Origin: Leifsonia sp. Leaf336 | Lineage (GTDB): Bacteria > Actinomycetota > Actinomycetes > Actinomycetales > Microbacteriaceae | Direction of reading: 5' to 3' | NCBI RefSeq assembly: GCF_001423695.1 | Contig: NZ_LMOZ01000003.1 | Span: 806,070-870,069, forward strand | DNA: 64,000 nt | Part shown: piece by piece, positions 51,112 through 59,821 of the stretch | Layout: the number at the start of each line of letters is the position of its first letter | Position numbering within the stretch: the stretch's first letter is position 1 | The notes under the pieces: generated by a model | The model's input: the letters and a program-made list of their open reading frames with translations, nothing else | What the model was told of the DNA's origin: nothing | The model's database searches: none | Position numbers and translations under genes: made by a program

Positions 51112-51302
51112 CGGCGTGTTCCCGCGCTCCGGTAGGCCTCCATCAGATGCTCGCGTGCCGACTCCAGTTCTTCGGCGGCGCGACGGAACTCGTCGCGGGC
51201 GTGTTCGAGGTTGTTTTCGCCTGCGACTGCCGTTGTCTCCCGGAACAGCTCGAGGCTCTGGGTGCTGTCGATCGCGTTCATGGGCGGCACCGTACGCGGC
51301 AC
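51108..51302 (-). CDS. Small helical protein, 57-64 residues
   Basis: Start at 51302 or at internal ATG 51281 (57 residues), neither with a clear ribosome site; the transcript may be leaderless. The sequence is one long charged amphipathic helix ('NNLEHARDEFRRAAEELESAREHLMEAYRSAG'). Its stop overlaps the next gene's ATG. It faces the dipeptide ABC operon across a 219-nt gap holding the second copy of the shared cis element. Confidence 0.5.
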   Translation of the reverse strand: MPRTVPPMNAIDSTQSLELFRETTAVAGENNLEHARDEFRRAAEELESAREHLMEAYRSAGTRR

Positions 51303-51421
51303 GCAGCGGGCGCATCCACCGTCGACGTCAAGGTCCGTAACGTCCGAGCGATCGAGGCGCCCGGAGGCGATGCACGAGCGCGGGATAGCGGTGGGCCGGC
51401 GTGAAATCCACCTTCATCGAA

Positions 51422-51471
51422 ACGGACTGTAACCCCCGACACAGTCCGTCATCCGTGCTGGTCCGGGCGTG
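51422..51471 (+). promoter_or_regulatory. Shared cis element, copy 2 (dipeptide ABC operon)
   Basis: Here ACGGACTGT (51422-51430) and ACAGTCCGT (51441-51449) form an exact 9-bp inverted repeat with a 10-nt spacer, followed by ATC and GGTCCGGGCGTG. It aligns with 43384-43439 and ends 50 nt before the first start (51522), as copy 1 does (52 nt). Confidence 0.65.
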
Positions 51472-51521
51472 CGAATCCTGACCGAATGAGGTGTCCGCCA
51501 CGAGAGAAAGGAACGCGGCGC

Positions 51522-52490
51522 GTGAGCAGATACATCCTCCGGAGGCTCGGCCAGGCCGTGTTCGTCCTGGTGGTCGCCTACGTCGTGAGCTATCTGGTGC
51601 TCTGGGCGCTCCCCGGTGATGCCCTGGCCAGCATCACCGGCGGCCAGTCCAGCGACCTGAGCGCCGAACAGCTGGCGGCCATCCGCACCGAGTGGGGGCT
51701 CGACCAGCCGGTGCTCGTCCGCCTCGGCACCGCAGCGCTGCACGCTGCCTCCGGCGACTTCGGCCGATCGTTCGTCTCCGGGCGCCCGGTGTCCGAGCTG
51801 ATCGCTGAGAGCGTGCCGGCCACGCTGGAGATCGCCGGTCTAGGGATCCTGTTCGCGTTGGTCGCGGGCACCGGCGTCGCGCTCGCTGCGACACGGTCGC
51901 GTTCGAACGGGCTCCGCGGATTCCTGCTGTCGTTGCCGCCGTTAGGTGTTGCCATCCCGTCCTTCTGGCTCGGTCTGCTGCTGATCCAGTTCTTCTCATT
52001 CCAGCTGCCGATCTTCCCGGCGACGGGAAACGACGGTGTCATCAGCGCCGTCCTGCCGGCCATCACGCTGGCGGTCCCGACCAGTGCGCTCATCGCTCAG
52101 CTGCTCGCGCAGGGACTGGAGCGGGAGCTGCGGCAGCCGTATGCGGACACCGCTCGGGCCAAGGGCGCGTCGGCGACCCGGGTGCAGCTGCGGCACGCGT
52201 TCCGCAATGCCGCGCTCCCCGCGCTCACGATCTCCGGGCTCCTTGTCGGGCAGTTGCTCGCGGGCTCGGTGGTGACGGAGACGGTCTTCGGCCGCACCGG
52301 CGTCGGACGGCTGACAGCGGACGCCGTCGCGGCTCAGGACATCCCGGTGGTGCAGGGCACCGTCGTGTTCGGCGCACTCGTATTCGTGACGGTCAATCTG
52401 GCCGTCGACCTCCTCTACCCGCTGCTCGACCCGCGGATCGTCACTCCCCGCGCCGCGCGGCGGGCACCGCTGAAAGCAGTGACCGCATGA
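51522..52490 (+). CDS. Dipeptide-type ABC transporter permease (DppB-like)
   Basis: 322 residues from GTG 51522 (AAAGGAA upstream). The family start 'SRYILRRLGQAVFVLVVAYVVSYLVLWALPGD' and the EAA-like loop 'YADTARAKGASATRVQLRHAFRNAALPALT' are present, with six helices. Overlaps the next permease by ATGA. Uptake of peptides, glutathione-like thiols or N-acyl amino acids is typical. Confidence 0.92.
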   Translation: MSRYILRRLGQAVFVLVVAYVVSYLVLWALPGDALASITGGQSSDLSAEQLAAIRTEWGLDQPVLVRLGTAALHAASGDFGRSFVSGRPVSELIAESVPATLEIAGLGILFALVAGTGVALAATRSRSNGLRGFLLSLPPLGVAIPSFWLGLLLIQFFSFQLPIFPATGNDGVISAVLPAITLAVPTSALIAQLLAQGLERELRQPYADTARAKGASATRVQLRHAFRNAALPALTISGLLVGQLLAGSVVTETVFGRTGVGRLTADAVAAQDIPVVQGTVVFGALVFVTVNLAVDLLYPLLDPRIVTPRAARRAPLKAVTA

Positions 52491-53419
52491 CCGAGACCGT
52501 CGTGGCCGAGCTGAAGCAGGTTTCCCAGACGCCCACCACCTCGGCGAGCAGAGAGCCTCTCCTGGGTGAGAGCACCGGGGCTTCCGGGTTCAGGCGATCC
52601 CGCCTGGCCGCCGCGCTCTCTGGGCTGCGCAGCCGGCCCGGGGTCGCGGTGAGCGCCGTCTGGATCGCCGTCCTCCTACTCGCCGCCCTGGCTCCCACGC
52701 TCTTCACCGCGACCGATCCGCTGGCGGTGTCCAGCGCGATCCGGCAGCCGCCGTCGGCCGCTCATCTTTTCGGCACTGACGCCATCGGCCGCGATCTGTT
52801 CTCCCGGGTCGTCCACGGAGCGGGCCTGTCGCTCGGCGCCGCCGCGATCGCCGTGCTCGTCGGCGTGATCGTGGGCACGCTGATCGGACTGCTCGCGGGG
52901 TATCGCGGGGGATGGGTCGATGCGGTGCTGATGCGGTTCGCCGATGTGCTGCTGGCGATTCCGGGCCTCCTGCTGTCGCTGGCCTTCGTGGTCGCGCTGG
53001 GGTTCGGGACGGTGAACGTCGCGATCGCGGTCGGTGTCACCTCGATCGCCTCCAACGCTCGGGTGCTGCGATCCGAAGTGCTGAAGGTGCGGAACAGCGT
53101 GTTCGTCGAGGCGGCCGTCGCCGGCGGCGCTCGCCCCATCCGGGTTCTGCTGCGGCACGTGCTGCCGAACTCGATCGCACCGCTGCTCGCGCTCGTCGCC
53201 CTCGACTTCTCCGCCGCGATCCTGGCGATCTCGGCGCTCAGTTTCCTCGGCTACGGCGCCCAACCGCCGACGCCGGAGTGGGGCGCCCTGGTCGCCGGCG
53301 GGCGTGATTTCCTCGCGACAGCGTGGTGGATGACCACTCTCCCTGGGCTGGTCATCGCTCTCACCGTGCTCGCCGGCAACCGCCTGTCGCGCGCGTTCAC
53401 CGCGGAGGGCCCGCGATGA
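52487..53419 (+). CDS. Dipeptide-type ABC transporter permease (DppC-like)
   Basis: 310 residues. The typical DppC extracytoplasmic segment 'HLFGTDAIGRDLFSRVVHGAGLSL' and the loop 'VFVEAAVAGGARPIRVLLRHVLPNSIAPLL' are present. The N-terminal tail of ~50 residues is longer than usual. Overlaps both neighbours by ATGA. Confidence 0.92.
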   Translation: MTETVVAELKQVSQTPTTSASREPLLGESTGASGFRRSRLAAALSGLRSRPGVAVSAVWIAVLLLAALAPTLFTATDPLAVSSAIRQPPSAAHLFGTDAIGRDLFSRVVHGAGLSLGAAAIAVLVGVIVGTLIGLLAGYRGGWVDAVLMRFADVLLAIPGLLLSLAFVVALGFGTVNVAIAVGVTSIASNARVLRSEVLKVRNSVFVEAAVAGGARPIRVLLRHVLPNSIAPLLALVALDFSAAILAISALSFLGYGAQPPTPEWGALVAGGRDFLATAWWMTTLPGLVIALTVLAGNRLSRAFTAEGPR

Positions 53420-55050
53420 GTGCGTTGCTTGAGGTCGCCGACCTCCGTGTCCGCTACCGCTCCGCCGGGCGCGACGTGGAGGCCGTCCACGGCATCGGCT
53501 TCGAGGTCGCGGCCGGCGAACGAGTCGCCGTGGTCGGCGAGTCCGGTTCGGGCAAGTCCACGACCGCTGCCGCGATCGTCCGGCTGCTCGCGGCGAACGC
53601 CACCGTCTCCGGCGCCATCCGCTTCGCGGGGGATGAGGTCTCCTCGCTCGGTGAGCGTTCCTTCCGTGGGCTGCTCGGGCGGCGGATCGGCTATGTCCCG
53701 CAGGATCCGACCGTTTCGCTCAACCCGGTCAAGACTATCGGGCAGCAGGTGGCGGAGGTCCTCAGCATCCACCGGCTCGCGGACCGGCAAGCCGCGCACG
53801 AGCACGCGGTCGAGGCGCTGGAGCGGGCCGGCATCGACCGGCCGTCGGAGCGTGCGGTGCAATATCCGCACCAGCTCTCGGGAGGGCAGCGCCAGCGGGT
53901 CCTGATCGCCATCGCGCTGGCCGCGCGGCCGGAACTGGTGATCGCTGACGAGCCGACGAGCGCACTCGACGTGACCGTGCAGCGGCTAATCCTCGACCAT
54001 CTGGACGAACTGACCGACGATCTCGGCGCGTCCACCCTGCTCATCACGCACGACCTCGGGATCGCCGCTGGCCGCGCCGACCGCATCCTCGTGCTGTCCG
54101 GCGGGAGACTGGTCGAGTCCGGGACCCCCGACCGGGTGCTCGGCTCGCCGCAGCATCCGTACACACGTGCACTGTTGGCCGCGGCGCCGAGCCTGAACAC
54201 CTCAGGTGGCACGTTCCTGACCCGCGCCCGCGCCGAACGGCGGGAACCTTCAGAGGCGCCGACGCCGTCCGAGCCCCTGCTCATCGCGACCGGCTTGGTC
54301 AAGGACTTCGGCGAGAACCGGGCCGTTGACGGGGTGAGCCTCACCATCGACCATGGCCGGACCCTCGCCCTGGTCGGCGAGTCCGGTTCGGGCAAGACGA
54401 CGACCTCGCGGCTGGTGCTCCGGCTGGACGACCCGACCGCCGGCCGTATCGTCTTCGACGGGGAGGACATCACCGCCGCCCGCGGAACCACGCTACGCAG
54501 GTTGCGCCGTCGCATCCAGGTCGTCCATCAGAACCCCTACGCCTCGCTGAACCCGCGGTTCCGCATCGCCGACCTGGTCGCCGAGCCGCTGCGCTCGCAC
54601 GGCATCGGGACACGCCAGGAACGGGCCGCGCGCGCACGGCTGCTGCTCGACCAGGTCGGCCTGCCGTCGGACGCCGCGGAGCGCCGGCCGTCCGAGCTGT
54701 CGGGAGGCCAGCGCCAGCGCGTCGCCATCGCGCGTGCGCTCGCCATCCGCCCCGACCTGGTCGTGCTGGACGAGCCGGTGTCCGCGCTCGATGTGCGGGT
54801 GCAAGCGCAGGTCTTGGAGCTGCTCGCATCGCTCCAGGCCGAGCTCGGTGTCGCCTACCTCTTCATCAGCCACGATCTCGCTGTCGTCCGTCAGGTCTCC
54901 GACGACGTCGCTGTCCTCCGTGAGGGCCGCGTCGTGGAGACGGGAACCGTCGCCGATGTGTTCGACAGCCCCGACCACCCGTACACCCGCGACCTGCTGG
55001 AGGCCATCCCCGGCCGCGGCGCACCCCTCACCCCAAGGAGAACAGCATGA
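53416..55050 (+). CDS. Fused double ATPase of the dipeptide-type ABC transporter (DppD-DppF)
   Basis: 544 residues: two complete nucleotide-binding domains in one chain, each with Walker A (GESGSGKST in the first, GESGSGKTT in the second), signature LSGGQRQR, Walker B ([20 protein letters not shown]) and oligopeptide-transporter C-terminal region ('HPYTRALLAAAP'; 'HPYTRDLLEAIP'). The fusion replaces separate DppD and DppF genes. Start ATG 53416 overlaps the permease stop. Confidence 0.94.
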   Translation: MSALLEVADLRVRYRSAGRDVEAVHGIGFEVAAGERVAVVGESGSGKSTTAAAIVRLLAANATVSGAIRFAGDEVSSLGERSFRGLLGRRIGYVPQDPTVSLNPVKTIGQQVAEVLSIHRLADRQAAHEHAVEALERAGIDRPSERAVQYPHQLSGGQRQRVLIAIALAARPELVIADEPTSALDVTVQRLILDHLDELTDDLGASTLLITHDLGIAAGRADRILVLSGGRLVESGTPDRVLGSPQHPYTRALLAAAPSLNTSGGTFLTRARAERREPSEAPTPSEPLLIATGLVKDFGENRAVDGVSLTIDHGRTLALVGESGSGKTTTSRLVLRLDDPTAGRIVFDGEDITAARGTTLRRLRRRIQVVHQNPYASLNPRFRIADLVAEPLRSHGIGTRQERAARARLLLDQVGLPSDAAERRPSELSGGQRQRVAIARALAIRPDLVVLDEPVSALDVRVQAQVLELLASLQAELGVAYLFISHDLAVVRQVSDDVAVLREGRVVETGTVADVFDSPDHPYTRDLLEAIPGRGAPLTPRRTA

Positions 55051-56684
55051 CCAGTCCACGGATCCGGCGCATCACCGCCGGAATCGCAACCGCCGCGGCG
55101 GCCGCCCTCGTCCTCAGCGCGTGCGCCGCGAATGCGGCGGGTTCCGCGAGCACCGCATCGGCGAAGCCCGTCGAGGGAGGCGACCTGACGTTCGCTCTGG
55201 CCAACGACCCGATCACTCTCAACCCGACGGCGCTCGGCAGCGGCAACGACACCCTGTATGTGGAGCGCCAGCTTTTCGAGTCGCTGACCGAGCAGGACCC
55301 GAAGACCGGCAAGATCATCCCCGGGCTCGCGACCAAGTGGCAGGCCAACGCCGACGCGACGCAGTTCACGTTCACGCTGCGACCGGGCGTCACCTTCTCG
55401 GATGGCACCCCTCTGACCGCCTCCGTGGTGAAAGCGAACTTCGACGACATCGTGGCGAACGCGACGAAGGCGGTGAACGCGGTCACCGCATTGCCCAACT
55501 ACGCCGGCACCACTGTGGTCAACGACTCCACCGCGACGGTGTCCTTCAGCAAGCCCAACGGCGCGTTCCCGCAGGCTGCGTCCACCGTTGCACTCGCGCT
55601 GCTGTCGCCGAAGTCGTTGGCGATCCCCTTCGACGACCGAGCCACCGGCGCTGGCCTCAGCGGGACCGGTCCGTTCACTCTCGAGAGCTACACCAAGAAC
55701 ACCTCCGTGGTGCTGAAGAAGCGCTCCGGCTACGACTGGGCTCCGGAGGACTACGGCAACCGCGCGGCCGCTCACCTCGACACGGTCACGTTCAAGATCG
55801 TCCCCGAAGCCGGCGTCCGCACGGGCGGTCTCACCTCGAAGCAGTTCGACGCGGTCGGCGGTGTGCTGCCGCAGGACATCGCCACGCTCAAGACCGGCAA
55901 GACCGGTCTCGTCATCCGCCCGAACCCCGGTATCGCGTTCGGCCTCACCACCTATACCAAGCCGGGCACGATCCTGAGCGACGAGAAGGTCCGCACGGCG
56001 TTGCTGACCGCGATCGACCGCACTGCGATCCAGCAGTCGGCGCTGACCTCCGACTTCAAGGTGGCGTCGAGCGTGCTCGCGGCCAACACGCCCGGCTGGG
56101 TCGACCTGAGCAAGCAGCTGACCAGCGACCCCAAAGCATCGGCGAAGCTGCTCGACGACGACGGCTGGAAGAAGGGAGCGGATGGCATCCGGGAGAAGGA
56201 CGGCAAGCGCCTCAGCCTCAAACTCGGATACATCGCCAACTTCAATCCGAACCAGTCCATCGTCGAACTCATCCAGCAGCAGCTGAAGCAGCTCGGCATC
56301 GAGGTCACCGTGTGGACCGGAACGGTCCCGCAGTACCTCGCCCAGTCGAGCGCCGGCGCGTTCGACCTCGCGTACGGCAACCTGTCCCGCGCGGACGGGG
56401 ACGTGCTGCGTACGCAGTTCCTGAGCACCCTCCCGTCGAACACGGTCAAGGGCTACACGGATCCGCAGCTCAACCAGCTGCTGCTGGACCAACTCGCCAC
56501 CCCTGATCAGGACAAGCGGAACGCCATCGCCCAGAAGGCCGGGCAGCGCATCGTCGACCTGGCCTACTACATCCCCGTCGTCGAGCTGACGACGATCCTC
56601 GGGACTGCGCAGAACGTGCACGGCATCGTGCTCGGCGCGGACTCGCGGCTCGGGTCCCTCGTCGACGCCTACAAGGCGAAGTAA
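55047..56684 (+). CDS. Dipeptide-type ABC binding lipoprotein
   Basis: 545 residues with lipobox 'LVLSAC' (Cys26) and the family-5 binding fold: 'GGDLTFALANDPITLNPTALGSGNDTLYVERQLFESLTEQD', 'GVTFSDGTPLTASVVKANFD', 'GTGPFTLESYTKNTSVVLKK'. An AAGGAGAA site precedes the ATG. The ligand is probably a peptide or acylated sulfur amino acid given the surrounding monooxygenases. Confidence 0.92.
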   Translation: MTSPRIRRITAGIATAAAAALVLSACAANAAGSASTASAKPVEGGDLTFALANDPITLNPTALGSGNDTLYVERQLFESLTEQDPKTGKIIPGLATKWQANADATQFTFTLRPGVTFSDGTPLTASVVKANFDDIVANATKAVNAVTALPNYAGTTVVNDSTATVSFSKPNGAFPQAASTVALALLSPKSLAIPFDDRATGAGLSGTGPFTLESYTKNTSVVLKKRSGYDWAPEDYGNRAAAHLDTVTFKIVPEAGVRTGGLTSKQFDAVGGVLPQDIATLKTGKTGLVIRPNPGIAFGLTTYTKPGTILSDEKVRTALLTAIDRTAIQQSALTSDFKVASSVLAANTPGWVDLSKQLTSDPKASAKLLDDDGWKKGADGIREKDGKRLSLKLGYIANFNPNQSIVELIQQQLKQLGIEVTVWTGTVPQYLAQSSAGAFDLAYGNLSRADGDVLRTQFLSTLPSNTVKGYTDPQLNQLLLDQLATPDQDKRNAIAQKAGQRIVDLAYYIPVVELTTILGTAQNVHGIVLGADSRLGSLVDAYKAK

Positions 56685-56694
56685 GGGCCGCGGC

Positions 56695-57813
56695 ATGAAG
56701 GTCATAGGGCTCGACCTGATCGCCAACGCACCGGGGGGAGACGGGCAGCCCGCCCCCTCCCCCCGGGAGCGCCTGGCCGAGGTCGTGGCGAACGTCCGCC
56801 TGTTCGAGGAGCTGGGCTTCGACGGGTTCGCCGTCGGGGAGCGGCACCACGCGCCATTCCTCTCCAGTTCGCCGACCGTGCTGCTCGGGCACCTGGCGGC
56901 GGTCACCTCACGCATCCGGCTTTTCACCGGTGTCACCCTGCTCTCGGTGCTCGACCCGGTGCGGGTGGCCGAGGACTACGCCACGATCGACCACCTCTCC
57001 GGCGGCCGGCTCGAGCTCATCATCGGGAAGGGCAACGGCCCCGAGCAGACCGAGTTGTTCGGCATCGAGCGCACCGAGGCGTGGGACACCCTGCGCGAGA
57101 ATTACACGCTGCTCCGGCAGCTCTGGTCCTCACGTTCGGTCGACTGGGACCCGCCGGCGGATGCGCCGGGAATCCGGCACTCTCCGCTGCGCGGCGCGGA
57201 TGTGCAACCCCGGCCGCTGCAGTCGCGGATCCGCATCTGGCACGGTTCGGCAACCTCGCCGGCATCGGTGGAGCTGGCCGCCCGGCACGGCGACCCGATC
57301 TTCTCCGCAAACGCGATGAACCCCATCGAGCAATACGCAGCGCTGGTCCGCCGCTACCGCGAGGTGTGGGCCGAGACCGGGCGCGACCCGGCGGACGCGA
57401 CGGTCGGCGCCGGCCACGTCCTGCACGTGGCCCGCACCTCCCAGCAGGCCCGCGAGGAATACCGGCCCGCGTACGAGGCGTTCGTCGCCGCCGTGTCGAA
57501 GGCCGACCACTCACTGCCCGGCACCCGCACCGACTACGCCGACTACGACGACTACGTCGCGCGTTCGTCTGCGCTGATCGGCAGCCCGCAGGAGGTGCTC
57601 GACAAGCTCGCCCGATATCACGAGGCATTCGGGCACACCACGATCTCCATCGGCGGCCATCCCGGTCAGCTGGTGCGCACTGCGTGGGCGGACAGCCTGG
57701 AACTCTTCCGGTCGGACGTGCGACCGGTCGCGAACGGTTTCATCGGTGACCCGGCGTGGCCCGTGTCCCTCGCGGAGAGGCGCGCTCCGGTGGCAGAGGC
57801 GGTGCCCGCGTGA
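56695..57813 (+). CDS. LLM-class flavin-dependent oxidoreductase 3
   Basis: 372 residues. 'LFEELGFDGFAVGERHHAPFLSSSPTVLLGHLAAVTSRIRLFTGVTLLSVLDPVRVAEDYATIDHLSGGRLELIIGKGN' is a full luciferase-like N-terminal barrel. The C-terminal helix bundle includes 'ALIGSPQEVLDKLARYHEAFGHTTISIGGHPG'. It is co-transcribed with the dipeptide transporter (10-nt gap) and overlaps the next LLM gene. Confidence 0.88.
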   Translation: MKVIGLDLIANAPGGDGQPAPSPRERLAEVVANVRLFEELGFDGFAVGERHHAPFLSSSPTVLLGHLAAVTSRIRLFTGVTLLSVLDPVRVAEDYATIDHLSGGRLELIIGKGNGPEQTELFGIERTEAWDTLRENYTLLRQLWSSRSVDWDPPADAPGIRHSPLRGADVQPRPLQSRIRIWHGSATSPASVELAARHGDPIFSANAMNPIEQYAALVRRYREVWAETGRDPADATVGAGHVLHVARTSQQAREEYRPAYEAFVAAVSKADHSLPGTRTDYADYDDYVARSSALIGSPQEVLDKLARYHEAFGHTTISIGGHPGQLVRTAWADSLELFRSDVRPVANGFIGDPAWPVSLAERRAPVAEAVPA

Positions 57814-58859
57814 CGCGCCTCACCCGCCTGCACTTCCTCACACTGGGCAACTATCCCGACGACGACCCGGCACGGGGTCTGGAGAACACCCTCCGGTTGA
57901 TCGAGGTGGGGGAGCGGCTGGGTTACGACGGCGCCTGGGTGCGGCAGCGTCACCTCGAGCACGGGATATCCTCGGCCGCTGTGTTCCTCGGCGCGGCGAC
58001 GCAGCGGACGTCGATGATCGAACTCGGCACGGCGGTCATCCCGATCGGCTACGAGAGCCCGTTCCGGCTGGGTGAAGACCTCGCGACCGCGGACGTTCTC
58101 TCGGGAGGCCGCGTGGCCATCGGGCTGAGCGCGGGTACACCGCCGCACGCCGACCTCATCGGCGATCGGGTGTTCGACGGCGACTGGCGGGACTACGACC
58201 TCTCCTACGGTCGCATCGAGCGCTTGCTCGCTGACCTCTCCGGCGAGTTCATCGGCGACGATGACACCGTCATCCACTCGCCGGGGAACGTGCAGCGCCC
58301 CCGGCTGCAGCCGCACAGCCCCGGACTCGACCGTCGCGTCTGGTACGGCGGAGGCAGCAGCGCGTCCATCCGCTGGGCGGCGACGCACGGACTGCACCTG
58401 CTGACCGGGAACGTCATCTCGGGAGAGGGCACGGACGACTTCGTGGAGGCCCAGCGCGCGCTGATCGCCCTGCACCGCTCGCTGACGACTCGGCCGGACG
58501 ACCTCCGGGTGGCCTTCGGCCGGGTGCTCCTTCCCACCAACGGCGCCGATCGGGAGACGCGGCAGAAGTACCGCGAGTACGCGCGCGAGCGTGATGCGCG
58601 GGTGGGTGTCGCGCACGGTCCCCGGCGGACGCTGTTCGCCGCCGACCTGGTCGGGCCGGCGGAGGAGATCGCGGAACGGCTGGCGGAGGACGCCGCGTTC
58701 GCGGACGTGTCCGAGCTGCGCCTGGAACTGCCATACGAGTTCGAGGAGCAGGACTATGAGCAGGTGCTGAACGACACCATCGAACTCATCGCACCGCGAT
58801 TCGGCTACGTGCCCGGAGCCGGGCGTGCCTCGGAGCCGGAGATTCAGACCGTGGCGTAG
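57810..58859 (+). CDS. LLM-class flavin-dependent oxidoreductase 4
   Basis: 349 residues from GTG 57810 (GTGA overlap). Features are 'VGERLGYDGAWVRQRHLEHGISSAAVFLGAATQRTSMIELGTAVIPIGYESPFRLGEDLATADVLSGGRVAIGLSAGTPPH' and 'LVGPAEEIAERLAEDAAFADVSELRLELPYEF' at the end. The last gene of the plus-strand operon; its final 16 nt overlap the end of the converging ATP-grasp gene. Confidence 0.86.
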   Translation: MTRLTRLHFLTLGNYPDDDPARGLENTLRLIEVGERLGYDGAWVRQRHLEHGISSAAVFLGAATQRTSMIELGTAVIPIGYESPFRLGEDLATADVLSGGRVAIGLSAGTPPHADLIGDRVFDGDWRDYDLSYGRIERLLADLSGEFIGDDDTVIHSPGNVQRPRLQPHSPGLDRRVWYGGGSSASIRWAATHGLHLLTGNVISGEGTDDFVEAQRALIALHRSLTTRPDDLRVAFGRVLLPTNGADRETRQKYREYARERDARVGVAHGPRRTLFAADLVGPAEEIAERLAEDAAFADVSELRLELPYEFEEQDYEQVLNDTIELIAPRFGYVPGAGRASEPEIQTVA

Positions 58860-59821
58860 AGCGACGCGAACTCCCGCCCGAGGAACCGCGCGATGGCTCG
58901 CGGACCGGAGGCGGGGGCCGTAGCCTCCACCACCGCGTTGTAGTTCGTGTTCGTGTTCACGTCGTACGTGACCGCGCGCCCGTCTACGGTCTCGATGAAC
59001 TCGATCCCGGCGACCTCGATCCCGTGGCGGCGGGTGAAGTCGATGTACTGCGCGACCAGTGGATGGTTGAAGCCCTCGCGCAGCCGGAACAGCTGCTCAC
59101 CCGGCTCCGGTGCGATCGTCGCACCCGGCGGTGTCAGCAGCGCTCCGGTGTCGGGGTCGATGGCGCAGGCGTCCGCCGGGCAGAGCTGGTACCCGCCCCG
59201 GGCTGTGTCGGCGGCGACCGCATAGACGAGCTCGTGGTCAACGATCTCCACGCGCGTGATCGTCGGTTCGGCGGCGACCAGGAGCTCCTGGAGCAGGGTG
59301 ATGCCATCCTCCGGCTCGTCCAGCTCGCCGGCCTCGACGGCGCTCGCGAGCTCGTCGGCCGAGTCGAAGCGGCGCACGCTGATGCCCTTGCCGCCCTGGT
59401 TGTGCTTGATCACGAACGGAGTCGGGAAGTCCTGTGCGGCCGCGGGGAGGTTGTGCGTGCCGATCACCGCGACGGTGCGCGGCGTGTCGATCCCCGCCGC
59501 TCGCAGCGCGGTCAGCTGGGCGACCTTGCTCATCTCCAGCTCGATCACGCTGCGGCCGTTCACGGTCCGGCGTCCATGCGACTCCAGCCAGGACAGCACG
59601 CTGCGGGCGTAGTCCTTCGACCGGGCGTGGCCCCGGGTGTGTGAGGACGCGCTGATCCGCGACCAGAACACGCCCTCCGGGGGCACGGCGTCGAGGTCGA
59701 GCACACCGTCGACGAGCAACCACTCGACGAGAGGGACGCCCTCGGCTTCGAACGCGTCGCGGAACGGGCCGAACCAGTCCGGGTTCTCATGGATCGCGTA
59801 GACGGCGGGAGCAGTGGTCAC
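58844..59821 (-). CDS. ATP-grasp ligase (RimK-like)
   Basis: 325 residues from GTG 59821, overlapping the M20 gene's stop (GTGA). ATP-grasp core: 'ALRAAGIDTPRTVAVIGTHNL', the nucleotide-binding Lys segment 'FPTPFVIKHNQGGKGISVRRFDS', 'LLQELLVAAEPTITRVEIVDHELVYAV', and the metal-binding end 'AGIEFIETVDGRAVTYDVNTNTNYN'. The family couples ATP hydrolysis to formation of an amide between a carboxylate and an amine. Pairing with an M20 amidase suggests synthesis and removal of the same type of acyl or gamma-glutamyl bond (inference). Confidence 0.85.
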   Translation of the reverse strand: MTTAPAVYAIHENPDWFGPFRDAFEAEGVPLVEWLLVDGVLDLDAVPPEGVFWSRISASSHTRGHARSKDYARSVLSWLESHGRRTVNGRSVIELEMSKVAQLTALRAAGIDTPRTVAVIGTHNLPAAAQDFPTPFVIKHNQGGKGISVRRFDSADELASAVEAGELDEPEDGITLLQELLVAAEPTITRVEIVDHELVYAVAADTARGGYQLCPADACAIDPDTGALLTPPGATIAPEPGEQLFRLREGFNHPLVAQYIDFTRRHGIEVAGIEFIETVDGRAVTYDVNTNTNYNAVVEATAPASGPRAIARFLGREFASLYATV

